Assembly (NCBI GenBank): GCA_028456385.1
Contig: JALNQF010000256.1
Coordinates: forward strand, 1 to 59,377
DNA from: Ophiosphaerella korrae
Taxonomy: Eukaryota > Ascomycota > Dothideomycetes > Pleosporales > Phaeosphaeriaceae
DNA length: 59,377 nt
Direction of reading: 5' to 3'
This document shows positions 34,801 through 48,497 of the stretch, piece after piece. Below the pieces are notes generated by a model. That model saw only the letters and a list, made by a program, of their open reading frames with translations, was not told where the DNA came from and ran no database searches. A program made the translations under genes and the position numbers. The stretch's first letter is position 1, and every line of letters begins with the position of its first letter.

Positions 34801-37712
34801 TATAGCCTTAAGAAGATAGATAATTTATAAAAATACTAAAGTAAGAAAGGCTAGAAGGTATAAGAAGCCTATATATTATAAAAATAGGTACTTATTAAGG
34901 TAAGAAAGTATAATTAATAATTAATAGTAGAGCTATAAAGAACTTTATATTAAAGAGGTTCGTAGAAGGCTAAAGAATAACCTATACTATAAAGAGGTAC
35001 TCTTGATAACTAAGTACGATTAAAGGAAAACTATTCTAAGAACCTATAAGGTTTAAGACAATACCTTCTATACTAGAACTAGAAGAGATAATAATTAAGA
35101 ATATAGTTATAGATATAACAACAAATAATAATAAACAAGATATAATACTAGGAATACTATAGTTATAGATAACTAACCTAAGAATTAATTAGAGAATAGG
35201 TAAAATTAGCTACTTTAAAAAAGAAATATTAAAAGCTAACATAGTTATACTTAAAGGAGAATACCTAAAAAAATATAAGAAATAAGAAAAATAGCTTATA
35301 GAACCTAAAGATTACCTTCTAAAATACTAACTATAGGATTTAGTAATAGATCTAAAAAAAGATAAAGACGTAAGATAGAGCCTAGTTTATAGAAAAATAG
35401 AAGAAAAATCTAAGATTAAATAAACGTTTATTAAAAATATACTAAAGAAAAGATAGATATAAGAATCTAAGTCCTTAGTAGTATATAGACTTATATTTAT
35501 AGATAAAAAAAGAATAAGTAATAAAAGACTTTACGTAGACTTTAGAAAAACTAACGCAATTATAAATAAAAACTAATACTCTTTACTATAAATAGACGTA
35601 ATATAAAATAGACTATAGAAAGTAAAAATCTTTATAAAACTAGATATCTAGAACGCTTACTACTAGATAAGAAACAAGAAAAGCCTCTAAAGAAATAGAA
35701 AAACTTAAAATTTAAGAAAGTCTTGCAAGAGCCTATAGAAAAACGTATATTCTAAGAAAAATATAAAGAGAATTTATACAATAGTTCTATAAACTACTAG
35801 TATATAGATATTAAAGAATTAATAAAATACTAGATAGACTACTAAGAGATTACTATATCCTAAGAGTAAGATATCTAGTAATAGAAGTACTACAAGATTA
35901 TATAGAATACTAGAGAAATAAGTATAGTAGATATATACTATATAGAAAGCTATAACTAGTAAAAGTACTAGAATAACTATAAAGAGTTATTATAATAGAT
36001 TTTATTACAAAACTACCTAAGTTAAAAGACCTAATATTAAGAGTTAAGTATAATAGAATCCTAATAATAGTAGATAAACTTATAAAATACTTATACTTTA
36101 AACTATATAAAGAAAAAAGTAGAATAGAAGTTACTATATACTAGGTTCTAAGAACTATAATTAGTTAATATAGACTACTAGATAAGATTATTATAAATAA
36201 AGATATAAGATTTATATTAAAACTATAGGGAACGATAATAGTATAATTAGGAATTAAATATATAATATCTACTACATACTACCTATAAATAGATAGATAA
36301 TTAGAAAGAATAAACTAGATAGTAGAATAGTACCTAAGATACTATCTTAACTATAACTAGAATAATTAGGTATAGTTACTACCTATAGCATAGTTAGTAT
36401 ACAATAGCATAAAGAATAAGATAATAAGAGTATTACTTTTCTTTATAAACTATAGATTTAACTCTAGTATATATAGAATACTAAGACTAAAGATATCTTA
36501 GTCTCTAAAAGGAAAAAACTTTACTAATAGACTTAAAGATATATATAAGTAATTAAGATAAGATATAGAATTCCTATATAATTAAATAGTAAAGTACTAT
36601 AATAAGAAATATAAAGAGGGACCTTAATTTAGAAAGAGAGAAAAAGTATAGCTAGTATAAAAAAATATTAAGAGTAAGAGACTAAGCTTAAAATTAGACT
36701 ACGTTAAGATAAGACTATATAAAGTTAAGAAAGAAGTTATACTAGTTATATTTAAATTAAGACTACTAAGTAAAATAAAGATATACCTAACATTCTATAT
36801 AGTACTACTAGAAAAAGTACTATAAGATATAGAACTACTAGTATATAAAGTAGATACGTATAGAGAATAAGAAGAATAAGAAGTTAAAGAAATCCTAGTA
36901 TGCTAGTTTTATAATAGTAGAAACTACTACCTAGTAAAATAGATAAGTATAGATAAAAAAGGATAACTATAGGAAGAAATATAGGAACTAGAAAACAATC
37001 TTAACTACTTTAAGAAACTAGAAGACTTCTAAAGTTAAAACTCTCTAGAACGCCTAGTAGTAAACTAAAAGAACTAATATTACTATTACTAGATAGAGAG
37101 GTAATAAGAGCGCTTAATATAGAACCTACTATAGTAACACTAAATACCTTATCTAAGTCTAGCTTAGCTTCTAGAGCTACTAACTATATAGCTAATTTCT
37201 TATTATTTAGCGCCTTTATCTTATAAAGATAAGAGAGATATACTTAATTCTTTACTAGCTTACTTTACGCAAGCTCCTAGATCTACTTATACTTAGCTTT
37301 AGCCTTTATAATTTAAAATAGTAATTTCTCTTAAGTCTAGTTAATAGCTCTCTCTATTATTATTAAGCTTAGATATAAAAATAAGTATAATAAATATATA
37401 CTCTATAAAAGAGATACTAAATATATTATAAGAACTATAAACGTTTATATAGATATATACTTTATAAGCTCTACTATTATTTATAGAAACTATATAAAGA
37501 GAGTACTTAGGATTTAACTTAGAGGAGGTATAATAAAAATAAAGAAATATTTTAACACTATTACGTAATACGCAATTAGTAAGAAGATATTAATAACGTA
37601 TAGAAGAGATAACTATAGAGAGTAATAAGGAGCTAGAAATTAATAAAAAGAGTAGGCTAATAACTTTAGCTCTAAGATAGATAAATAAAGACTTACCTAG
37701 AAGAAGAGATAG
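34801..37712 (+). pseudogene. pol remnant of element 5
   Basis: Protease motif remnant at 34923-34937, followed by the linker and N-terminal fingers of reverse transcriptase. After the deletion junction near 35668 come the integrase zinc-binding part, DDE core (about 35940-36330) and C-terminal part, then the chromodomain to about 37029. The post-chromodomain extension occupies 37030-37712. The catalytic YLDD region and RNase H are deleted. The integrase motif around LERINQ near 36305 is still recognisable. All stops are TAA or TAG. Confidence 0.8.
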
Positions 37713-38143
37713 TATTATAATAGTAATAAGAGAAATATAGATAGAACTAATTAGCTCTATAACTAAAGGATTAAGTTCTTATAAATATAAAGAATATAAA
37801 CTTAATTAGGAAACTATATATAATTAAGATACCTAAAAGTAATTTATAATCTATAGACTCTTAGTATTAATAGATTATAGATTAAGGTAATCTATAATCT
37901 ATTATTCTTAGTAGTAATAGATTAATAGATTAGGATAAGTATATAGTTAGTAGCGATGTATATTATTAAGATAGTATTAGTAATTTAATTATTAACTATA
38001 AGTAATAATATAAAAATAGTTATAAAATATCTTCTATTATTTATAGCTTATTATAGATTACTATACAAGCTTTTATTATTACTTTATAATCTACTAATAC
38101 CTATTTAGGCTATTAGGAAGTTAACTCTAGAGAGCCTATAACA
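37713..38143 (+). repeat. Chimeric LTR shared by elements 5 and 6
   Basis: A 431-bp LTR with interiors on both sides: the polypurine tract and extension of element 5 to the left, the gag leader of element 6 to the right. Its U3 matches family B (34371-34800). Its U5 and last 40 bp match the family D LTR at 49130-49589, including the ending GAGAGCCTATAACA. This is the signature of LTR-to-LTR recombination between two elements. Confidence 0.85.
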
Positions 38144-41100
38144 CCTTACTAATTTAGTTATTATAAGAAGTAAAGCGTAAGTAGCGTATAGTCTAGCTAA
38201 TATAATAGTAGAAAGTTTAATAAGTAAAGCTTATAGGAGTAGTTATATATTAGATAGTACTATATAGGAAATAATTAAGGACTATATAAATAAACTAATT
38301 AATAATAAAGAAGATATAAAGATAGTAATTAAAGTACTAAAAATATAGAATAAGGAACTATAAGACTACGCAAAATAGAATAAAGTATAAATTAAAGCTA
38401 TTATTAAAGGCTAGAACTAGATAGAGCTAATTACTTAACAACTAGAAATAAGTATAACAAAGAAACTACCTAAGATACCTATTCTTAAAAAGTTTAATAA
38501 AACAAGAGAAAAATTAAGACCCTTTATAGTGTTAGTATAACTCTAGATAGACGTACAAGTACTATACTTTAATATAGAAGAAAAGAAGGTAATATATATT
38601 AGACTACACCTTAAAGAGGACATAATAAGATAGTATAAACCCTACTAGATAGACTATATAATGTATTCTCTAATAACCTAAAAAGATAAAACTAGAGCTA
38701 TTTTTAGAAGCTATAAATACTTTACTAAACAAATAAGAGTAGTATTTAGAGATATAGATATTACCTAATAAGCTAAAGAGAAACTTAAAAGGCTTATATA
38801 GAATAAGAGTATTCTAGAATATATATTATAATTTAAATAACTAAGCTAAAATATAGAATAGAATAAATTAGCCCTTATATTATAATTTAAACAAGGGCTA
38901 AATATAAAAATTTAATACAAAATAATATATATAGAGAAACCTAGGATACTAGAAGCTCTAAAATAATAGGTAATCTAAATTAATAATAACTTTTAAGAAT
39001 AGAAAAAGAACAAGTATAGTAGCTAAACTAGAAACTAAGACACTAGAGACTCTATAATCTTTAACGTAAACAAGGATAGAAAGAGAAAAAAGAATAAAGA
39101 CTTTACGTATTTTAACTATAGTAAGAAAAGCTACTACGTAAGAGATTACTAATTAAAGAAAAAAAAAGGATATAGTATATTATAAATATAGAAAACTAGG
39201 ATACTATATAAAAGATTATAAAAGTAAGGACTATAAAAAAGATAAAGAAACTTAGTTAAAGATAATAGAGAAAAAGAAAGTAAACTATTCTTTAAAATAA
39301 GAAAATACAAATTCTATATAAAGGAAATAGACTTCCTTAGATTTATTATTAAACTAGGAAAAATCAAGATTAATCTAGAAAAAATTAGATTAATTAACAA
39401 ATAGCTAATACCTAAGAACCTAAAGGAAGTATAATAATTTTATAGCCTAGCTAACTTTTATAAAAAGTTAATAGTAAGATAGTCTAAAGATATAGAACTA
39501 ATAACAAGGCTTATAAAAAAGGATACACTATTTAAATAGATAAGGGAATATAATAAAGTATTTAAGAAGATTAAAAAGAAGTTTATAGAAAACCTAGTTA
39601 TTAGGATATATAACCTAGACCTACTAGTAATAGTAAAAATAGACGTATCTAATTTAGTCTATAGAATAGCACTAATATAAGAAGACCTAAAGACTAAGAA
39701 AGAATATTTAGTTAAATACTTCTCTAAGAAAATAAAGCTAGTAGAGCTTAACTACCTAATCTATAATAAAGAAATACTAGTAATCTATAAAGTACTTAAA
39801 TAATAGAGAGTATACCTATAAAGAGTAAAATACTAAATAAAGGTCTATATAGACTATAGGAATTTTATAAGATTTATACTAAATAAAGAACTAATATAAT
39901 AATATATAAGATAGTAGAAATTCCTATTAATATTTAATATAGAAATTATATATATAAAAGAGAAAGATAACTAATTTATAGACGCTTTTAGTAGAAGACT
40001 AGACTTATAAAAAGAAGTAAGCGCTACTAGTATAGTTCTAGTTAAAAATAAAGAAAGATATTTAGTCCTAAATATACCTAAAATAGCCGTAACACTTAAA
40101 AGAAAGAGTAGTAAGCTAGATAAATAGATTTAAAAAAAAATAAGAAAAGCCTCTAAAGAAATAGAAAAACTTAAAATCTAAGAAAGTCTTGTAAGAGTCT
40201 ATAGAAGAACGTATATTCTAGGAAAAATATAAAGAGAATTTATATAATAGTTCTATAAACTACTAGTATATAGATATTAAGGAATTAATAAAATACTAGA
40301 TAGACTACTAAGAGATTATTATATCTTAAGAGTAAGATAACTAGTAATAGAAGTACTATAAGATTATATAGAATACTAAAAGAATAAGTATAGTAGATAT
40401 ATACTATATAAGAAGCTATAACTAGTAAAAGTACTAAAATAACTATAAAGAGTTATTATAATAGATTTTATTACAAAACTACTTAAGTTAAAAGATTTAA
40501 TATTAGGAGTTAAGTATAATAGAATCCTAATAATAGTAAATAAACTTATAAAATACTTATACTTTAGACTATATAAAGAAAAAAGTAGAATAGAAGTTAC
40601 TATATACTAGATTCTAGGAACTATAATTAGTTAATATAAACTACTAGATAAGATTATTATAGATAAAGATATAAGATTTATATTAAAACTATAGGGAACA
40701 ATAATAGTATAATTAGGAATTAAATATATAATATCTACTACATACTACCTATAAATAGATAGATAATTAGAAAGAATAAACTAGATAGTAGAATAGTACC
40801 TAAGATACTATCTTAACTACAACTAGAATAATTAGGTATAGTTACTACTTATAGTATAGTTAGTATATAACAGCGTAAAGAATAAGATAATAAGAGTATT
40901 ACTCTTTTTTATAAACTATAGATTTAACCCTAGTATATATAGAATACTAAGACTAGAGATATCTTAGTCTCTAAAAGGAGAAAACTTTGCTAATAGACTT
41001 AAAGATATATATAAGTAATTAAGATAAGATATAGAATTCCTATATAATTAAATAGTAAAGTACTATAACAAGAAATATAAAGAGAGACTCTAATTTAAAA

Positions 41101-41524
41101 AGAGAGAAAAAGTATAGTTAGTATAAAAAAATATTAAGAGTAAGAGACTAAGTTTAAAATTAGACTACGTTAAGATAAGACTATATAAAATTAAGAAAGA
41201 AGTTATACTAGTTATATTTAAATTAAAACTACTAAATAAAATAAAGATATACCTAACTTTCTACGTAGTACTACTTAAGATAGTACTATAAAACGTAGAA
41301 CTACTAGTATACAAAGTAGATATATATAGAGAATAAGAAGAATAAGAAGTTAAAGAAATCCTAGTACGCTAGTTCTATAATAATAGGAACTACTACCTAG
41401 TAAAATAGATAGGTATAGATAAAAAAGGATAACTATAGGAAGAAATATAGGAACTAGAAAATAATTTTAACTACTCTAAGAAACTAGAGAACTTCTAAAG
41501 TTAAAACTCTCTAGAACGCCTTAT
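38144..41524 (+). pseudogene. gag and 3' pol of element 6, internally deleted
   Basis: Gag with its knuckle remnant at 39108-39149 (all four ligand positions Tyr). A junction near 39262 joins the gag tail to the reverse transcriptase thumb. RNase H follows (about 39610-39990), then integrase (about 40200-41290) and chromodomain (to about 41495). The copy lacks protease and the polymerase active site, so it could only ever have moved with help from another element. It is interrupted at 41524 by element 7, with CTTAT on both sides. Confidence 0.8.
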
Positions 41525-41967
41525 TATAACGGGCCTCCTATTGTTAACTATAGGTGCCTGTCTTGTAAGGGGTTAGTAGATTACGAGGTAATAGTAAAAG
41601 CTTAGAGGTAATCTATAATAACTATAAACAATAGAAGATATTTTGCAACTATCTTGTATTAGCGTTCTATAGTTAAAGGATTGAATTGCTAATACTATCT
41701 TAATAATACGTATTACTACTAACTATATACTTATGCTTCTTAGCTAGCTTTATACTTTATATTTGCTAAGATTGCGAATTGCAAATTTATTACGTGCACG
41801 AATTTGTACTTTATATTTACTAAAGTTGCGAATTGCGAATTTATTATGTATTCCTATTATAGTTAGCTTCCTAGTTAAGTTTGTTGCCCTATAAGTCGTA
41901 TATATTGTTATTATCTATAGTAAGGCTAATTAGTTTAAATTAGCTTTCCTTTATTACTACTGTAATA
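41525..41967 (-). repeat. 3' LTR of element 7 (family C)
   Basis: A 443-bp LTR in reverse orientation from TATAACGGG to CTGTAATA. It contains a 54-bp tandem duplication (41753-41806 and 41807-41860) with TTGCGAATTGCGAATTTATT-type units. The other LTR has only one unit. Confidence 0.85.
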
Positions 41968-44900
41968 CTATTCCTCTCTTTAGGCAGGTTCTTATTTCTC
42001 TACCCTAGGCCTAAGGTTATTAGTCTAGTTTCTTTGTTTATCTCTAGTTCTTTATTATTCTCTATGTCTTTACGTTCTAATCGTAACAAACTTTTTCTTA
42101 TTACTTGTGTTACTTGTAATAGGGTTAAAATATTTCCTTGCTCCTATTATACTTAGCTAAAACTTACGTACCTTATATCTTTAAAGGATAGTAAATACTA
42201 TAACGAGTATATTCTAGCTAATATTTAATATAAGTGCACTCTATCTAGCGTTTCTCTTATAGAATATAAGTGTTTGATTTTTATATAGTCTCTTCTTACT
42301 AAGTTATATAGGGCGAGCTGTTAACTAGGCTTAAGAGATACTATTATTATAGCTTGTAGTAGCTAAGGCTAAGTATAAGCTAACTCTTTATAAGCTAGTA
42401 GATCTTTATTCTTGTATTAAGCGTCTTCGTAAGATAAAGACTTATAATAACGCTAAATCGTCTAAATAGTCTCGTACCTTAGAAGCTAAGATAGACCTCG
42501 AAGATATAGTTTAGGCTGCTCTAGCTCCTATCGCATTAGGCGTTCCTAACGCCTCTCTATCTAGTAGTAGTATTATTAGTTTTCTCGATTTACTATAAGG
42601 CGCTCTAGAAGGTTTTGATTTTAGAAGTCCTTTAGTTTCTTAGGGTAGTTAAAGTTGTCTTCTAGTTCCTATATTTCTTCCTATAGTTATCTTTTTTTAT
42701 CTATACCTATCTATTTTACTATGTAGTAGTTCCTACTATTATAGAACTAGTATACTAGGATTTCTTTAACTTCTTATTCTTCTTATTCTCTATACGTATC
42801 TACTTTGTATACTAGTAGTTCTACATTTTATAGTGCTATCTTAAGTAGTGCTATATAGAAGGTTAAGTATATCTTTATTTTATTTAGTAGCTTTAATTTA
42901 AATATAACTAGCGTAACTTCTTTTTTAATTTTATATAGTCTTATCTTAACGTAGTCTAATTTTAAACTTAGTCTCTTGCTTTTAATATTTTTTCGCACTA
43001 ACTATACTTTTTCTCCCTCTCTAAATTAGGGTCTTTCTTTATACTTCTTGTTATAGTACTTTGCTATTTAGTTATATAGAAATTCTATATCTTGTCTTAA
43101 TTAGTTGTGTATATCTCTAAGTCTATTAGTAAAGTTTTCTCTTCTTAGAGACTAAGATATCTAATTTCTTAGTGTCTAGTATATATTAGGTTTAAATCTA
43201 TAGTTTATAAAGAAGGGTAATACTCCTATTACTATATTCTTTACACTATTGTATACTAATTGTGCTATAAGTAGTAGCTATACCTAATTATTCTAGTTAT
43301 AGTTAAGGTAGTATCTTAGGTATTGTTCTACTATCTAATTTATTTATTCTAACTATCTATCTATTTATAGATAATATGCTGTAGATATTGCGTATTGTAT
43401 TCCTAATTGCGCTATTATTGTTCTCTATAGTTTTAATATAAATCGTACATCTTTATCTATAATAATCTTATCTAGTAGTCTATATTAACTAATTATAGTT
43501 CCTAGAACCTAGTATATAGTAACTTCTATCCTACTTTTTTCCTTATATAGTTTAAAGTATATATACTTTATAAGTTTATCTACTATTATTAAGATTCTAT
43601 TATATTTAATTCCTAATATTAGATCTTTAGACTTAGGTAACTTTGTAATAAAGTTTATTGTAATAACTCTTTATAGTTGTTCTAGTACTTCTACTAGTTG
43701 TAGTATTTTATATAGTATATATCTATTATGTTTATTTCTTTAATATTCTATATAGTCTTATAGTACCTTTATTACTAGTTATCTTACTTTTAGAATATAG
43801 TAATCTTGTAGTAGTCTATCTAATATTTTCTTAATACTTTAGTAACTATATACTAGCAATTTATAGAATTGTCGTATAAATTCTCTTTAAATTTTTCCTA
43901 GAATATATATTCTTCTATATACTTATGTAAATCTATCTTAGATTTTAAGTTTCTCTATTTCTTTAGATACTTCTTGTATTATTTTCTAAATCTATTTATC
44001 TAGCTTACTACTCGTCCTCTTAAGTATTATAGCTATCTTAGGTATATTTAGGACTAAATATCCTTCCTCGTTCTTAACTAGAACTATACTAGTAGCGCTT
44101 ACTTCTTCTTGTAAGTCTAGTCTTCTACTTAGAGCGTCTATAAATTAGTTGTCCTTTCCTTTTATATATATTATTTCTATATTAAATGTTAATAGAAACT
44201 CCTACTATCTTATATAGTATTATAATAGCTTTTTATTTATTATAAATCTTATAAGATTCTTGTAGTCTATATAAACTTTTATCTAGTGCTTTACTCTTTG
44301 TAGGTATACTCTCTATTATTTAAATACTTTATAGATTACTAGTATTTCTTTGTTATAGATTAAGTAATTAAGTTCTACTATTTTTATCTTCTTAGAAAAG
44401 TATTTAACTAAGTATTCCTTTTTAGTCTCTAGGTCTTCTTGTATTAGTGCTATTCTATAGACTAAGTTCGATACATCTATTTTTACTATCGCTAGTAGTT
44501 CTAGGTTATATATTCTAATAACTAGGTTTTCTATAAACTTCTTTTTTATTCTCTTAAATACTTTATCGCATTCTTTTATCTATTTAAATAGTATATCTTT
44601 TTTTATAAGTCTTGTAATTAGCTTTATATCTTTAGAGTATCTTACTATTAACTTTCTATAAAAGTTAGCTAGCCTATAAAATTATTGTACCTCTTTTAGG
44701 TTCTTTAGTGTTAGCTATTTATTAATTAAGTTAATCTTTTCTAGGTTAATCTTGATTTTTCCTAGTTTAATAATAAATCTAAGGAAATCTATTTTCTTTG
44801 TATAGAACTCGCATTTTCTTATCTTAAGAAATATTTTAGCTTCTACTAGTTTCTTTAGTACTTTATATATATGTTATACGTGTTCTTCTTCTATTTCTAA

Positions 44901-47900
44901 GAATATAAAGATATTATCTAAGTATATAAATATAAATATGTCTAAGTATTCCCTTAGTACTATATTAATTCTCTCCTAGAATACTACTAGTGCGTTTATT
45001 AAACTAAATAGCATAACTAAGTATTTATATAGTCTATATTATATTCTAAACGCTATTTTCTACTTATCTCCTTTTTTAATTCTAATCTAATAGTATATAT
45101 TTTATATATCTAGTTTTGTAAAGATCTTTACTCTTTATAGCTTATCTTGTATTTTATCTATTTGTAGTAGTAGGTAATAGTTCTTGTTTATAATTATATT
45201 AGTTTTTCTAAAATCTACGTAGAGTCTTTTATTACTTATCTCTTTTTTATCTACAAATATTAATCTATATACTACTAAGGATTTAGATTCTCTTATCTAT
45301 CCTTTCTTTATTACATTTTGTATAAATAATTATTTAATTTTAAATTCTTCTTCTATTTTTTAGTAGACTAGGCTCTATCCTACGTTCTTTTCTTCTTTTA
45401 GTTCTATTACTAAGTCCTATAGTTAGTATTCTAGAAGGTAATCTTCTAGTTCTATAAGCTACTTTTCCTATTTCTTATATTCTTCTAGGAATTCTCCTTT
45501 ATAAGTACTTATGTTAGCTTTTAGTATATTAGTTTTACTATAACTAATTTTTCCTATTCTTTAATTAATGTATAGGTTAGTTATTTATAACTATAGTATA
45601 CCTAATATTATATCTTGTTTATTATTAATTGTTGTTATATCTATAACTATATTCTAGATTTCTAGTCCTTCTAACCTTAGTATTAAAGGTACTATCTTAA
45701 ACTATATTAGTTCCTAAAATAGTTTTCTTTTAATTGTACTTAGTTATTAAGAGTATTTCTTTGTTATATACTTTATTCCTTGTATTTCTATAAACTTTTT
45801 TAATATAAAGTTTCTTATAGCTCTACTATTAATTATTAATTGTACTTTCTTTCCTTAGTATATACTTATTTTCGTAATATATAGGCCTCTTATACCTTTT
45901 AGCTTTTTTTACTTTAGTAATTTATTAAATTATCTATCTTTCTAAGGCTATAGGCCTACTTTAAGTTTATATTCTTTGTGTTTTAGATATTTATTATATA
46001 TATATTTGTACTATAGTCCTCCTTAGACGTATTTCTTAGATAATTTTAGGCTAGGTCTTACTACTATATATCTGTCTTCTAGGATTATTTCTTATCCTTA
46101 GATGTCTTCTACTATAATTACTCTTGTATAGTTATAGCCTCTTCTCTTTATAGGCTATATATTGTTATTTACTTTAGGGTTTCTATATATAATACAATTC
46201 TTATCTAGGTATAATATCTATAATACTTTAAAGTGTGCTAGATATTTTAGGTCTATTATTTTGTTATCCTCTTCTTAGTATTTACTTCTACTAAGTGTAT
46301 CTATTATTAGGATATAGTATACTACTAGTACTCTTAGTATATAGGCTTTGTTAATCTATCGCGTCTCTTTTATAAAGTATTACTATTCTTTTTGTATAGG
46401 TATTCTTTCTACTACAACTATATATTACTTTATTTATTCTTAAAATAGTATAAACTTTATTTCTTTAGGATTACGTTCTTTCTAGTCTTTATACGCTTCC
46501 TCTATACTTATAACTAGTAAGTATTTCTAAATAAACTTCTATTCTTTGTCTCGTTCCTCTATATCTATTGTAGTACGGCTATTATAACTATATATTATTA
46601 GCTAGGTATTTTCTATATCTCTTATACTAACTTATCTCTTACTTCTTTATAGTCCTTTAGAGGGAGCTGTAGTAGTCTCTTTATCTAGTACTAGTCTATT
46701 AGCCTAGATTAATAGTACTAGGGGCTCTTCCCTTTCTAAATCTTCTATTAGTAAGTCTATTACTTAGGCTATATCTTTTAGCTAAGCTTTTATTCTATCT
46801 TCCTTTATTACTACTACTCTATATCTATACTTCTATAGAAACTATACTACTCTTTATTTACTAGAAAAATATATATAGTAGTTATTATTATAATAAAAGG
46901 TCTAATAGAGTATTGTATATTATACTTCTTTACTCCTAGCTACTTTTTTCTAAAGTTTAGCCTATACTTATAGTGCTTCCTTCTTCTTCTTAGTTATTTT
47001 TAACTAAGTTTCTTTCTTTAGGTCTTTATTCTTATAGTCTTTTGTAAAGTGTCTTAGTTTTCTACATTTATAATATACTATATCTTTCTTTAACTTAGAT
47101 CTATAATTCCTTATATAGTAGCCTAGTTTACTATAATTAAAGTACGTAAAGTCTTTATTCTTTTTCTTCTTTCTATCTTTATTAGCGTTAAGGACTATAG
47201 AGTCTCCCTTATTATAGTTCTAGGTATAACCTCTATATTTATTCTTCTTCTATTCTCGAAGATTATTATTAATTTATATTACCTATTACTTTAGAGCTTC
47301 TAGTATTTATAGTTTCTCTATATATATTATCTCGTATTAGATTTTAGAGTTAAGTCCTTATTTAAATTATAATATCAAGGCTAACTCGTTCTATTCTATA
47401 TTTTATAATAGTTGTTTAAACTATAATATATACTTTAGAATACTCTAATTCTGTATAAGCTTCTCTAGTTACTCTTTAGCTTATTAGGTAATATCTATGT
47501 CTCTAAATACTACTCTTATTTATTTAGTAAAGTATTTATAACTTCTAAAGATAGCTCTAGTTTTATCTTTTTATATTATTAGAGAGTGTGTCGTGTAATC
47601 TATCTAATAAGGCTTATACTATCTTATTACGTCTTCTTTAAGGTGTAATCCAATATATATTACCTTCTTTTCTTCTATATTAAAGTATAGTACTTGTATA
47701 TCTATCTAGAGTTGTACTAATATAATAAAAGGTCTTAGTTTTTCTCTTATTCTATTAAACTTCTTAAGTATAGGTATCTTTAGTAGTTTCTTTGTAGCAC
47801 TTATCTCTAGGCGTTGCGTAATTAGTTCTATCTAGTTTTAGCCTTTAATAATAGCTTTAATTTGTACTTTATTCTATTTTAAATAGTCTTGTAGTTCCTT

Positions 47901-48108
47901 GTTCTACGTTTCTAGTACTTTAATTACTATCTTTATATCCTCTTTATTGTTAATTAGTTTGTTTATACAATCCTTAATTGTTTCCTATATAGTACTATCT
48001 AACTTATAACTACTCCTAAGGGCTTTACTTGTTAAGCTTTCTACTATTATATTAGCTAGACTATACGCTACTTACGCTTTGCTTCTTATAATAACTAAAT
48101 TAGTAAGG
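41968..48108 (-). pseudogene. Element 7 gag-pol polyprotein, RIP-inactivated
   Basis: Complete domain order on the minus strand: extension (41968 to about 42640), chromodomain (about 42645-42835), integrase, RNase H, and reverse transcriptase with YLDN at 44913-44924. The protease motif NSRA- is at 45816-45830. The gag knuckle remnant is at 47103-47144, with Tyr at the ligand positions. The gag start is at about 48108. A TGA interrupts the frame that overlaps the extension on the opposite strand, but the pol frame itself shows only TAA and TAG. The copy is dead but full length. Confidence 0.85.
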
Positions 48109-48497
48109 TATAATAGGCCTCCTATCGTTAACTATAGGTACCTATCTTGTAAGGGGTTAGTAGATTACAAGGTAATAGTAAAAGCTTAGGGGTAATCTAT
48201 AATAACTATAAATAATAGAAGATATTTTATAACTATCTTGTATTAGCGTTCTGTAGTTAAAGGATTAAATTACTAATACTATCTTAATAATACGTATTAC
48301 TACTAACTATATACCTATGCTTCTTAGCTAGCTTCGTGCTTTGTATTTACTAAGATCGCGAATTGCGAATTTATTACGTATCCCTATTGTAGTTAGCTTC
48401 TTAGTTAAGTTTGTTGCCCTATAGGTTGTATATATTATTATTATCTATAGTAGGGCTAATTAGTTTAAATTAGCTTTCCTTTATTACTACTATAACA
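48109..48497 (-). repeat. 5' LTR of element 7 (family C)
   Basis: A 389-bp LTR in reverse orientation from TATAATAGG to CTATAACA. It lacks one of the two 54-bp units found in the 3' LTR and is otherwise collinear. Confidence 0.85.

Larger units (their letters stand above)
34801..38143 (+). mobile_element. Element 5: truncated, deleted family B chromovirus
   Basis: Plus-strand 3' part of an element, starting just upstream of protease next to B1's LTR. It runs through protease and the first part of reverse transcriptase, then jumps at about 35668 to the start of integrase. Roughly 1.1 kb of reverse transcriptase and RNase H is missing relative to A2. It ends in the LTR at 37713-38143, which also serves as the 5' LTR of element 6. 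Confidence 0.8.
41525..48497 (-). mobile_element. Element 7: complete family C chromovirus with CTTAT duplication
   Basis: Minus-strand element of 6,973 bp with LTRs at both ends, flanked by CTTAT at 41520-41524 and 48498-48502. All domains are present and no large deletion is seen. It is the most divergent family in the window, which makes it the useful partner for protein-level comparison with family A. Its LTRs differ in length (443 and 389 bp) by one 54-bp tandem unit. Confidence 0.9.
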
